Shown here in pieces: positions 36,301-48,990 of a DNA stretch of 64,000 nucleotides. The stretch covers positions 11,652,790-11,716,789 of the forward strand of contig JAKZAN010000002.1 of the NCBI GenBank assembly GCA_023053545.1, given 5' to 3'. A program made the translations under genes and the position numbers. Position 1 is the first letter of the stretch. Each line of letters starts with the position of its first letter. Source of the DNA: Lepidurus packardi (taxonomy: Eukaryota; Arthropoda; Branchiopoda; Notostraca; Triopsidae). The notes under the pieces were generated by a model. That model was given only the letters and a program-made list of their open reading frames with translations, was not told the DNA's origin and searched no databases.

Positions 36301-39300
36301 TTCCATGCAATCAATTGCCCTAAAACGTCTTTTAAAATATATTCTTTCCCTTTTTAAGGCATTTGATTGTCAGTGACTTTCTATTTCGGATCGCGATGCC
36401 CGTTCATTTTTTACATTTGGGGAGGGGGCGGGAGGGGGATTATCTGCAAAAGGAGAGCTGGCAAAAAGGATGGGGAAAAGAGTGCTCTATAAAACCATGA
36501 CACTTTTTGTTCTTTTATATATGAACCTCGCGTGCGTTGTGGAATAATAAGAACTTCTAGATGAATTAGGTGAAGCCGGGGTCGTAAAATTATAAATAGC
36601 CAGAAAAGCTGGGTCATTTGTCTCTATTACGCGTTTTCAGTGCCGCAGGCCCAACAAGTTTTTGCAATTGCAAGCCACGCAAAGGTTAGCAGGACCAGGA
36701 CCGTCATTATTAGCTTCATGAAGCATACGAGGGGGACTCGTAGTTGTTTGAACTTGACTGCATGGTTTTCCGAAAGTTCAATTGCAAGCACTTAGCCGTA
36801 GCAGTTGCAAGCTGCGTCACTCGGTGTCCCCGCGGAGGTATTTTGCCGGTACCAATCCAAATCTGATACCATCTTGGGAAGATGGGAGTCGCAGTTCGAG
36901 TTAACCGTCAGCCAAGAGTCGCGTATGGTCGAGTTGTAAAACTAAGTCATTTCTACGCTCAAACAAACATTAAAGTTGGCGGGCTTTGATTAGGAAAGTA
37001 GGCTAATTGACTCGAGGTGACCACCTCGCGAGCTCCCGAGCACTCCCTTGAAGTTTTCCCTGCGAATAGGGACAATTTTCCATTTCTTAAAAAGAATTAA
37101 AGTTGAATAATTTTCAGTCCTGCTCATTTCGTATGCTCTCTGCTGATCCCCAACGGGCTGAGTCTGCACTGGGAGATGTTTTCATAATATTTTACGGTAA
37201 AAAAAATAAATAAGTCACTAGGGTTTATATTGGAATTAAAATTTAAGAGGCTTCGTTCCCAACGCCTGAAGGTATTTATTTAATGATTTCTCAAAAGGCG
37301 TGCCCTGCCAAGTGATCCTTCATACTTGCAAACAAAGTGGCCGAATACCAGCAAGTTTGTCTGGAAATACATTGCAATTAAATGGAACAGTAGCAACAGA
37401 TTCCGTAAGACAAATTACAGGCAGGGAGCAAAGCTTCTTAGCATAAATGAAAAATATTAGTTGGTTATCTATGCACATCGGAGCTCTAAGTTCGGATTGC
37501 AGGTGGGTTGTGCCCTTCTACACTATTTGGTTGGCTTTTGTTATTGAAATTAGGTAGTGTCCGGGTCCATATGGGAAGGTATTCGTTTGTTCTTTTTCTA
37601 GCTCAACATCTTTTGCCTCAAATTTAATGGTAATATGGGATGGTGATCCTCATTCTTTACTGCTCCTTATGCAAGGACTGATGGACTTCCAGATTGTTTA
37701 AATTTGGAGGGCGGGGCAGTTCAGTTATGTAAAATATGGGATTAGGTTAAGGCTCTGTTGAAATTCGGCTGAAGCAGACCAAGTTTATGTTATAGACACT
37801 TGGAATTGAACATGGAGGCGGATACGTCCAAATGACGGATTTGACGTATTAAAGAAGTGTAGTCTTAATATTTTAAGTACTTTAAGGTCATATATGGGAG
37901 AGAATGGTACCTAAAAAGGCACGTAATGCACTTAAGTTACGACTGCCAGGGCTGCGTTTAGCCCAGCTGCTACTTTACTACGCACGAGGGGAAAGTGATT
38001 AGGATTTGGCGGTTAAAGCGGTGATGGCTGCTGGTGTCGGATGGGGGATGGCTGGTGTCCGTTTCTGGCTTACAGTTCCACTAATTTGGCTCGTGAACAA
38101 AGCTTGCCAAGGGACCGTAACAAGGAAGGTAGTTTGGATCTTATGTGTAGTGCGAAGTTATCATGCGTCGATTGTCTTTGGCAGCTGGGAATGCACTTTG
38201 GAACTTTAGAGGGAACGTACTGTACTTTAGAAGCTAATTCATTAAGCGAGCCTTATAGGCAGAGAGAGGTTAGAAACAGGTATAGAGTAGACAAAACTAC
38301 TTCGACTTTAAAAAGTCACAAGGTTCTCGTTTGGGGGAAGCCAACGTAGTTATTGAAAAGTGGAAAGTCGAAAGGCATCGTACTACGACTCTTGGCTCGA
38401 GCTCTATAACGAGGCAAGGGAAGCTAGTATAAAAGATGGAAATTGCAGGAAATTTCGCTCCCTTTAATCTTGTCCAAGTCAGTGACCCAGATCGAACGAA
38501 AGGGATGCTGCCTAAACGCTCAACGCGAAGTCTGCTCTAGAGTCCCCCTTTTTCCTTTAGTTCCGTTCAATCGTTTTATCCATTATTGATCGTATAATCC
38601 TACGAAAAGTTACTCTCCGAATCACAAAAACATATTCCACCCGAGTTTTTCCTTCGACTCCTGAACGAAAGCTTAATCAAGCTAAATATTCGTCGGTTTA
38701 TTTGGCCGCCACCAAAATGACACAAAAAAGTTTAAAGAAAAGATTAGGCAGCATGACGGAAATGAGCCTCGTCTGTTTCGTGTAATATTTATAATTACTC
38801 GAAGGCACCATCTTTAATCGTTGATACTTAAGCGAACAGGACATTTCCCCCGAAAGCAAAAAAAAAAGGAGAGAGAAATGTTGCTTGGTGCCGTGCCGAG
38901 GATCGTTTTCCAGAGGGTGAAACATATCCGCGCGGCTCTTTCCTGCCCCATGCCCATCAAACTTGGTGACGTCATACATTAAATATTTTTTAGAAAAAAT
39001 CGAAATAGGTTTACTATTTCTCTCTGCGTTATGTCATGTTCTTCCTTTGAAACGTTTTTTTTTTCTTTCCTTTAAACATAGCTCCTCGCTTCTGTTTTCG
39101 TGTGTACTTTACGTCGACTCCACACTGCTGCACTATTTCTACCCAGACAAGTTTCTTCATCGTTTCGCAGTGTGTTACAGCCTTACAGGCAATAATAGCT
39201 ATCATGAGAGCATGGACCCGGGACATTTCTCCGAGATGCTTCCTATTGAGCAAAAAGGGACTCCCATGCTTGCTCCCAAGTTGTGAGGGTCGCTTGATGA

Positions 39301-41996
39301 GGGTTTGATCTAAACTCAAAAAAAAAGAAAGAAGACACTTAAAGGAAAGGGATGCTAAGGAGGTTTATTTGATGGGTCTTTTTAATAGGTATAGAAAGCA
39401 TGTGAGGTTTTGTGGTCCATTTTGTCTATGGGGACTACTCTATGGCTTGTTCTATGGTAAGGCTCGGCATAGGCCTGTAGGTTTTTCAACTGTGGAAAAG
39501 CCCATTTGAAAAGGCTTGGAACTTGGATCCTTGCTATTCTCTAGGAATGGTACTGGACTCCCGGCAAGGTTTCTTGCATCGGGAATGTGTCACGTTAGGA
39601 AGACCTGGGGCATGCTTAGCAGCAAGCTTTAAATGAAATCCAGACATCTCGGGAGTCGTTTGCATGCTAAGTGTATGGCGTGACGTGATGTGCAGGTGAT
39701 TTTGGATTTGGGCACGAACAAGGGCGATGTTTTCACGTTTGTCAGTCGGATTGCGAGCATATTATAAAGCCCCAGTATGTAAATGGGTAGAAACGGCACA
39801 TAATGAGAGTCCCCCCCTTCTTCCCTTCCGGCTAGGTATACATATAGGTGACCTTAGCAACACGCATTGAAGCACGGTATCAAAAAATGATCTTGAAAGC
39901 CCAAGCCGACAGTGCTGTTATTTGTATATGCTTTTATACCATAATGTGCATTCGGCCGAACACTTGTGTTATGTTGTATGTGTCCTCGTCTTCGTCTGGT
40001 GTCTGGTTCGTTATATCATGGGCGTCAAACGAGGCACATATGGGCGTTTGGTCTCATTAGTGAATGCAGCAACTTTTTTTTTTATTATAGGCGCAGAAGG
40101 CAAGACCCGTGCTTTAGGAAGATGAAAAGAGTGATGTTGATCTTAATGTCAAATCTGGGACTTTTTTGGGTGGTTTTAGTTTCTCCCCAGTGAAATTGCA
40201 ACTCGCTAATGATTTCAGTATTCAGCTTTTACTGGGGTCGTATAATTAACTGTATTTGTTATTCCCAAGGCTTTCGGCGGGGAGAGGTAAAATTCCCTAT
40301 GTGCTTCCATTCCCCGTAGCCCTGTTGTGCATTTAGCTTTAAGCTGGAAAACTAGTTGGAAGTTAGCGAATGCAAATCTAGATCCCATAGCTTTAGCACT
40401 TGGCGTTGTTTCTATGCTAAAGCGTGTCCTGGCAAAGTTTGACTTCAATTTAAAGTTGCGGAAACAAGATGCAAGCTTTTGGACAAACGTAAATAAAAGA
40501 CTAGTTATATGCCTTCACAACTCTGCGTGTGGTAAGTGCCTTGCTCAATGGGATCATTCCTTGGTGTACAAGAGAAAAAATAGTCCATAGCTTTTGCTGC
40601 AGCTTCTGGCAAACGGAAGGCTTTTTGATGCGCTTCCCGGAAATGGAGATGTCTGTTAAATGCCGTTTTTCTTTTTCTTTTTTTTTTTTGTTCTGGTGGG
40701 GGGAGAGCTTTAGAGCCAGGATTTATATTACGTTTGTGTATATATTTCAATGTTATGCATGGTATATATAGGCCATAGGGTAAAAAGTTCATGCTGCTTT
40801 TAACTCTCTGAGCCGGAGACAGGGCAGATCAGAGCCAAGCCAAACTTTGGCTCGTGAATCGCACCAAAAGAATCCCCCAAAGCCGCAAACCAACTCCCAC
40901 TTGCACAGGGCGGAGGAAAAGGAAGACGGATATCCAGAGGCTGAGTTCTAGAAGGGAAAGCTTCTCGATAAAATTACACGAGTAACACGAGAGACCTATA
41001 TCGGCCCGGACAGTTTTCCAGTCCACGTCCCGGGATATATCAGGCGAAATAAAGTATTTTAAAAAAATGTATAAATAAAACATTTTACAATTTATTTTTG
41101 TTACTTTCACATTGCGAAGCTGCAAACCGATTGTAAGCAAGCGACGTACCCTATATAGTATGCATATTTGTGGATGATATCCTTGTCATGCATAACATAG
41201 TTTGAGTATTCATGCCGTAACACCAGCTTTAAACTACCCCTGTGGGAAGCGAACTGAATGTTCCATGGTTTTGTCTGAAATTTTTGTTTCGTTTCCTCTA
41301 CAATCCATTATGAAAGTATTGTTGCTGCAGATCAGTGTGGTTTCTTTGGAGGGAGAATATGGTCACGGGCTATTATGATCTAGATATTTTAAAGTCCTTC
41401 ACATCGAAATGCCAAGAAACGTTTTCGCAGGAAATTCGAATATCGAAAATGACTCCGGGCATTTGGAACGTGTCATTAATCCAATCACAACTGTAATCGA
41501 AAGCGATGGAGCTGCTTATTTTTTTAAAAAACTTTTGTATTTGACCTTCCAAGTGGAAGCTTGAACAATAACTAGGAAATTCAATGAAAACAAATAACTA
41601 TAATATACAAAGAAAGAATCTTTTGGACCCAAGTTTTCCTAAATAGAGATCAGAAGTTTTCAATCTCTCTTTTCTATGTATAATCGGCTATATAAAGAAA
41701 TGCGACGTATTTGATTGCTAAGCCATATTTTCGAAAAGGAATCACAATAGGCTCTTCGATAATTCGTTCCAGCTGACAATCCCTCTACAGTGTTCTGGCG
41801 CGGGACTAATGTCCTGAAGAGCCATTTCACGCATTCTGCATGCAGCACAATCCTGAGCCTTTGCCATAGAAACAAAAAAAAACATAGAAAAAAATAAGAA
41901 AATTCTGGCTGTCATGATGCTCTTCCCTCAAATGAGAATTCCGAGAAGAAGCATAAGTTCGCCGAGGGAGAACTCAGAGGGCGTGGTTACGAGCTG

Positions 41997-42209
41997 CTAC
42001 GAACCCTTGGGGGTAAGAAAACCCCAACCCCCCGAGGCGATGGCGTTATATCCGAGTCTTTGTCCCTTGTCCGCTGCAAGGTTGTGACATTTTTCAAAGA
42101 TCTTTTCTTCGAGCAGATATTCGAGTATTTTTGGGGCCAGTATTTCCGTATTTCTGCCCATGGGGTGCAAAGAAAGAACCGGCTGACTATTTGGATCCAA
42201 CCCTTTCAT
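41997..42209 (-). CDS. Unidentified 70-codon frame, possible exon
   Basis: A frame with an ATG at 42209 runs 70 codons to TAG. Its middle (ILAPKILEYLLEEKIFEKCH, then NLAADKGQRLGYNAIASGG) reads like real protein in composition and amphipathic helix pattern. A pyrimidine tract and CAG near 42160 could be a splice acceptor, so the true unit may be an exon. I do not recognise the family. It lies inside the presumed first intron of the Ig gene, on the same strand, and could be an alternative exon, a nested gene or chance. Confidence 0.2.
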   Translation of the reverse strand: MKGLDPNSQPVLSLHPMGRNTEILAPKILEYLLEEKIFEKCHNLAADKGQRLGYNAIASGGWGFLTPKGS

Positions 42210-43714
42210 ACAGTGCCAGGGTGCTGTACTTTACCCACTCCCCACGCGCAGAACTTTCCTTTGTATATCACCCACCATTGATTTGAATAGTGAAAACCGA
42301 AAAGAAAAGAAGGTTTCAGATTACGTTTCCATTATATAAAGACTGCAGGTTACGCTCCGTTATGTAGCGACGCGGAGGTAATATCGGATCTTAAAAAAAA
42401 AAATATAGTGTTAAGGTACGATAGGCTGGCACAGTTTTAATAATGCTAAACATTCCAAGTCGATAAGAGATTGTATGGATCTCTATAAGTTGTTTTTGCT
42501 CTCACGTTATTTGGTAACTTTCTTGGAGCGTAGTTAGTGTTGTTGTCGACTTACGGCTTATTTTTCCAACGGATCATCAAAGGAGGAGCCGTTGTACGGG
42601 AGGGAATTTATTGAATAACTAGGCTCACTGCATATAGCGGTAGCTGTTATTGCCGAGTCATGGTTCCTTTTGTGCATTCTATAGGGAAAGCATCCCTTCT
42701 TTAGAAATGTCTTGTTCCGTTGTGAGATTGTGAGTTGAATTCGTTAGTTTCTGCTTCATTCATTAAAGGGAAGAACGAAGTTATATGCCAGTACATGAAG
42801 GAAAAGGGCGTGAGATGATGATCACATTTGACTTGTTGTAAAAAGGCCTTATCCCTTATGATACTCTTCGTAAGACGTTGTACGTTTATTAACCTTTGGA
42901 AGCACCAGGTGATTACGTTGAAGCGTATCGCTATTGAAATTTCAATTGGCGTCCCTCGAGATTCTTGAAATTGTCGTTACCTTCCAACGTCCGCTTGTTA
43001 AAGAGATGTGAAGTGCTGCATCATCCGCAGATGTTTGCCGAACATTAAGAGCGTTTAAGTCGCTAACCGCTGTACTTCTATTAAGGTTATTTATGATGGT
43101 TATAGACCCCCAACTTGGCCAATACATTACGACGGTCAAAACTCCAAAGTATCAAATTCCATCAAGGTAATCATGAAATGGAATGCCATTGAAAACCTTT
43201 TCGATTCTTTTTCGCTTCGCCCTAACAAACTTGTCTTCTTAAAGTCCAGATACGTGAAAAGCAACTCTTCCATGGAAACAAAAATCTAACATTTCTACTT
43301 GCGATAGAAATAAAAGCGAATTTACAGTCGTATTTTTGGAGTAGATTTAACGTCCATGAATTTAAAGGTTTCAAAAAATCTTAGATCATAATTTTACAGC
43401 TAAAAAACACTAAAAAAAATGTTACCCAGGCTACTGGAGTAATGTTCTACCAAAATTGGGTTAAAGCATGTGGAAGGAACCTCTAACATTGAAGGGAAAG
43501 CACTTTTTGGCCAATTAATGTCAACTTCTTTCCTATCTTGGATAATAGCAAATTTCTTGTCCCTTTGTTGTACATACCAGAGTTAATGCACAAGAAACTG
43601 TAAGTGCAATTTATAATAATTTTATATAGTAGCGTGATTCGGCTTTTTGTCTCGTTTTTTGGGGGAGGGATCAAGTTTGCAGTCATTATCTTACACCCAC
43701 ATCTTGGCGAAACA

Positions 43715-43849
43715 GGACGTAGACACAGGACTACGGATCCTGACACAAGGACCACGGAACCGTATTAAGGAACCGTAGTCCTTTTGTCGGGGTCCGTAGT
43801 CCTTGTGTCGGGTCGTCCTTGTGCCAGGCCGTCCTTGTATCATCTTGCC
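43715..43849. mobile_element. Fold-back element copy B with exact 9-bp target duplication
   Basis: The left arm contains GACACAGGACTACGG and GACACAAGGACCACGG. The right arm contains CCGTAGTCCTTTTGTCGG, CCGTAGTCCTTGTGTCGG and CGTCCTTGTAT, the same units inverted. The element is flanked by the identical 9-mer GGCGAAACA at 43706-43714 and 43850-43858. At 135 bp it is the shortest copy in the window and has almost no internal sequence. Confidence 0.85.
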
Positions 43850-45477
43850 GGCGAAACATGAAGGCCAAAAATTGGAAAGAAAATTCCTTATGGTCAGTAA
43901 GTCAGATAATCTGCAACCCATTCAAGACCGTGCTCCTAAGCGTTCTTACGCCTCATGCAACGTGTAGGAGTTAGAGCCCAAAACGGCATCTCGGAGTTGA
44001 AATCGTGAGTGCCTCATTCTAGTTCGCTTACATTCGAAGCTCTAACAGGAAGAGTGATCTTAGTTAAATATGAACCTCTTCAGTTTTCCCTTTGTCTGTG
44101 TACTTGCCGTGTGCCTCGTGTATGGCGTGAGTTCCGAATTGTCCAGCTTGATAATGGAACGACACTAGTAATGCCTCCGTCGTGCTTTGTGCGTTGCAGA
44201 TGAGAGCTTTTCGTCCCTTTTCCTGACAACCTTCCATCATGAAAAATCATAAAAAAAGACGCCATTCGATCGTGACCATTGCACATTACCTCAACGTAAT
44301 GAGGATCAAATGTTCGCTCACCTGCCTGATTGCTAAGGATGGATAGGTAAACGCAAACATAGATAGACTTACACCTGGGATTGTAAATAGTAGCTGGGAA
44401 TCATACAGATCCTTAATCGCATGGAGCTATCCAAGCCATCATCGTCGCTCAAGCAGGTGACGCGCTGATCGGCTAAAATGAACCGGGAGTCAACCGGAAA
44501 GGCCGACAAGGGCTTGTTTTGTTATTACATTGCTGTTTCCGTGAAAAGCTGGTGCACGTGGCACGTCAAAGAATTTGCAAAGCATATTGTTGAAGGCTTT
44601 TAGTAGCGACAGACTGCTGCGAAGATACAGGCTTAATCTTCCATCTGTTGTTTTCCAAGTTTAAGCTCGTGCATAGAAGAGTCGTAAGCCTCTATAAAGG
44701 GATTAATGTCATTGCCAAGCCTAGAGTTCGCTTTTAATAGAAAAATGAGCCAAATTTCCAACTTTTTTTTTATTAATTCAGAGCCTTGGAAGAAGGCAGG
44801 GAAAAAAGAGGAAAGAGAAGACAGACGCTCGAGATTTTACTCCATGTGTAATTTATGGAGCGATTTTTCTCCAAGACTCGTTCCTTACGTTTTCGCCCAA
44901 TCTTGATGGGAGGGAGAGAAAGAGGGGGAGATCGTTTCATGGCTATTGTTTAAAAGATTGGTGTTTGGGCAAAGGCCAATAGTTAAAGGTATATAAAAAC
45001 GAGGGAAAATGGTTACGACTCGTCGTGGTCTTGTTCCTCTGCTGTCTTGCTGTTATCTTTTGGGGCTGGCATGTACACTTCGGGCTGGAAACGGTTAAGA
45101 AAAAGGAACTATGCCATGTTTTACGAGTGTCGCAGAAACCATTCAAGCTGTCACACCTGCTGAGACCACCCTCTCTTCTTAACCCTAGTTATATGGGAAG
45201 TCTGTGGCTTGAGAAATCAACATAAACTACGGGTTGTTAACATTAATTTTAGCTTAAGGACCATAACTTATACCATTTCATCACTGACACTAGCACACCA
45301 ACAGAAAACTTTCCTTAACAGAATCCTTTTTGTAACTTTGCCATTTGAATGTGGGAATTTCAAATTTCATGAGCTCCAACAACATATGTGTGGCATTGTA
45401 TAGGTTTGAGAAAATTATAAAACGAAATTGTTTACGAAAGCAGAAACGAAAAAGAAATTAGTTTACGCCAAGAAATG

Positions 45478-45860
45478 AGAAACAGACACACGGACGACTC
45501 GACACACGGATACCGGGCACCGACAGAAGGACGCCAGGTCCATAATCTTTTAAGAGACCAATATAATTTCGAGTTTGAAGTACTGTTCATTGGTTAAGCG
45601 CTATGAAATTAGAAAGTGCTTAGGCCGTATTTACAAAAATACATCACAAGGACTCCTGACCCCGACAGAAGGACGCCTAACTTAACCTTGTGACGTATTT
45701 TATTAATATAGACTTTTGAAACTCGAAATTCTATTGGTCCCTTAAAAGATAAAGGACCTGGCGTCCTTCTGTCGGTACCCAGCGTCCTTGTGTCGGGTCC
45801 CCGCGTCCTTGGTCGGGTACACAGAGTCCTGTTGTCGATTCGCCCTTGTGTCGCGTTGCT
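45478..45860. mobile_element. Fold-back element copy C, 383 bp
   Basis: The left end reads AGAAACAGACACACGGACGA. The right end in reverse complement reads AGCAACGCGACACAAGGGCGA. Long inverted arms continue inward (ACCGACAGAAGGACGCCAGG against CCTGGCGTCCTTCTGTCGG, and AAGAGACCAATATAATTTCGAG against its inverse). Flanks CAAGAAATG (45469-45477) and CAACAAATG (45861-45869) match at 8 of 9 bases and look like an aged 9-bp target duplication. The interior resembles copy A. Non-coding. Confidence 0.85.
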
Positions 45861-48589
45861 CAACAAATGGACTGCTTTACCAAAAAATTCCCTAGAAATA
45901 TGTATGACACAAGTTATGTACTTTGTGAAATTGGCTTAGTCAATTGGAAAATCTTTTGTTATGTTTTTTTAGTAATTGGAATTTCATGGGTGTTGGCTGT
46001 CCTGGACTAAAGCGCGCTTTGGGATCCTTGTGACGTTTCAGACAATCGCGATTTGCCCAGAAAGAAAATTGGCTTGCAAGGACCATAAAGAGAACCGACT
46101 CTCCAAAGGCTATGCTATACCGTCCCAGCTCACTTTGTGGATCTAATCTTGGGCTCTGCAGCACAAGTCCCGGCGCGAAACCAACCCACTCGTTCACGGA
46201 AGCATCGGATCATATGGTTTGCGTGCCATGGTCATGATGGCATACGGTAGAAGCTAAGTTTAGCTAAGGTAAGTTGTTTTTTCCCTTACTTAGACAGCCA
46301 CAATTCGTGTTTGAATTCCCACTTCGCTAGTCACGTGGAAAAAAAGGTGCTCAAGGTGCTGTGCTGTGAGTGTGTATGTGTGTGCTGTGTGTTGCAGCGC
46401 AGAACCGCCAGCAGCATGTATAGATTACCGTAACGTAACTGCTTCCGCCCTGACATCCAACTTTGCATTACGAACACGGTGCTCCAGCAAACAAGTAGAA
46501 AGGAGTAAAGGGCACGTGCCGCGGTGCTCCAGGAATCAAGTTGATTGTTGAAAAACCGCCCTTGCCAAGCAAGGAAAAGCGTATAACACCTTGATTAGAC
46601 TGGGAGCGAGGGGAGCAAAGGAACTAAACATGTTAAAGACGCCTGCTGTTCCAGTACGACAGAGACATTACTGTAAAAAGGAAGTTTTAGCTGTGCCCAG
46701 ACAGCTGGACATTGGCCAAAACTTGGGTACCGAACTTAACTTTTCCAAGTGTTAAAATTTTCGCTTATAGGAAGACCTCGTAGGGGAAGGAAGGGGGAAA
46801 AGTAAGCATATACACACACACATCCGCTGTGAAATTCTCATGGATGGACCTTTGGAACGGTTTTGAACTTTCCAACGGGAACATTTATAGTGTGGAGTTT
46901 AATAGCGAAGAGTTTTTCAGAAGTATAAAACCTTTTGGCTGTTTTCCCGTGCCGTGGATATTGGCATTGGGCGAGTTCGTGATTATTCAAAGGAAGAGAG
47001 CTCTGGGGTGTTTCTAAATGGATGGTTCTCTTTGTGGATAGCCCCTCATGTAATACAGCCAAGTCGAGGTTTTATCATGGGAAACTTGGACGCATTTTCC
47101 CATGCTTATTTCCCAATTTTGGACAAACTATATTTTTGTTGATGGTGGAGCATTGCTGCAGGTGGGGGGGCTATATTGCTGGGTTTTGGTAGAAACAGGG
47201 CACTTGTTCCACCGGAAAACAGTGTGCACTATGAAACAACTGATTATGCTCCAACGAAGTTGGCAAGGAAAAAGCATACGCCAAAAATAAAAAATAAAAT
47301 AAAAGCGATTAAAACAGTATCTCTGACTCCATTGCGGGGCCTGGAACAGGGAACAGGCACGGCCATTTTATCGCGCGTGAGGGATTTGTATGTTGGGAAC
47401 TTTTAGAACGTTGTGGGAGTCATAAAAACGTGGTACTCTATTTATGCTTTCGTTGTCTGTTTATGCAAATCGAGTTTATTTTGCGATTTAACGCTCCAGG
47501 GAGCTTGCACTCTTGTGTTCAACAGAAACAATCTTACATATGGGACACCACAACGAAGGTCCTTTGGAAACTTTTTAAGTTTCCACCTTGGCATTCTTTG
47601 TCCAACTATGTTTTTTCTTATTTCTAAGCCAGGCAATTGAATTCTTTAAGCTTTTCAGGAAAATTGAGAGAGCTACGCCCATTTTCGTGTAGTCTGTAGC
47701 GTCCGGTAAAGGGTTGCAATTTCCAATGCTGTTCTTCTTCCTTTTTTCATTTTTGGTATTTTTTGTTTAGTTTATTTGTTTTCATTGCCTGCATAATAGA
47801 AGCACGAAATATATGCAGGTCACATCTACTGTACAGAAAACTTGTTCCTCTATAATTGTATTCGCGAGTATGTGTACCTTTGTGTCCCCCATGCAAAAAC
47901 GAAATCTCAACCCGAAGAGGACATCCTTCCCACGGCCACGTTCGGAATGATGTCCGGTCCAGTGGGCTTTCATCCATCACGCCATCCTTGCCCCGAAAAA
48001 CTGACCCGAGATTTATAGCTCCAGGAGCACATAGCTAGTTGTTTTAGCACTTCGTTAGTCTGAGGGATCCCGCAAGGGTGGTTTGGGGAGGAAGATGCTC
48101 CACAGCAGGTGAATAAGAGCGGAAGGACACAAGTCCGTAACTTGGACAGGAAGTGTCATGCAGTCAACAGTAAACGCCCCGCTCTGATACAAGCAGCTGT
48201 TTTTGGTGCATTTTTTTATTTTTTTCCCTGGTGAATGTAATACTAAAGTGCGAATAGGGCACTCCCCTGTTGTGCTCTTTTTAAGAGTGGCGGAATTTCC
48301 GCTTATGGTAACATCAAGATCCCCCAACGATGCTATGCACACCCGATTTCCCGCCTGTTACTACCTATAATTGACCATATGCCATATGTGCCGTGTTAGC
48401 CGCCAGGTGCTTCGAGGACCGACCAGCCAGTCTCACTTAAAACAAGCTGTCAGATGTGGACATAAAGAACTATGCTAACTTCCGATCCCCTTTCCCTATA
48501 CAGTATTTTCGGAAGTGGAGCTTCCGCTTTAATTCTCTTTAGATCCATCATGTTGCAAGCAAACCGTCATAGACAATGCACCGGACATT

Positions 48590-48990
48590 AAAACTTATTT
48601 TATTTGCTTTTCATTTTATTTTATTATTTTTATTTATTTGTATAAAAGAGAGCGGAAAACCAGCAAAGGGAGTTGATCCCTACGATGGGAAACGCGACAC
48701 AAGGACGACTCACTATAGGACTACGGTGTCCCGACTTAAACACAATGACCCCGACTTAAGGACTACGGACCTCAACTTATGGACTAGGTTAGATTAGGGG
48801 TTTATCGTCCTTAAGTCTGGTACACCGTATAGTCCTACTGTCGAGTCGTCCTTGTTTCTACCCCTACGATACAGTACTAAAATGACTTATTTTCTTTTCC
48901 TTTCGATTGATATATTTTTAATTATTTTTTTTTATAAAAGAGAACGAAAAGCCAGCAAAGGGAGTTGATCCCCATTCAGTACTAAAATGA
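48590..48990 (+). repeat. Local tandem duplication interrupted by fold-back copy D
   Basis: The sequence TATAAAAGAGAGCGGAAAAC, followed by CAGCAAAGGGAGTTGATCCC, ends at 48680 and recurs with two or three changes up to about 48973. CAGTACTAAAATGA follows in both places (near 48872 and 48977). The second copy is uninterrupted. The first contains the fold-back element at 48687-48861. Confidence 0.75.
48687..48861. mobile_element. Fold-back element copy D with exact 9-bp target duplication
   Basis: The left end reads GGGAAACGCGACACAAGGACGA and the right arm holds the inverted units TATAGTCCTACTGTCGAGTC and GTCCTTGTTTC. The core includes CTTAAGGACTACGGACC and a short GGTTAGATTAGGGG block. Identical flanks CCCTACGAT lie at 48678-48686 and 48862-48870. 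The neighbouring duplicate near 48966-48990 reads straight through (TTGATCCCCATTCAGTACT), giving an empty-site comparison. 175 bp, non-coding. Confidence 0.88.

Noticed and set aside
48700..48720. A CGACTCACTATAGG match to part of the T7 phage promoter
   Set aside because: It lies within fold-back copy D and is explained by the element's own subrepeats. The upstream part of the promoter is missing, so it is coincidence, not vector sequence.
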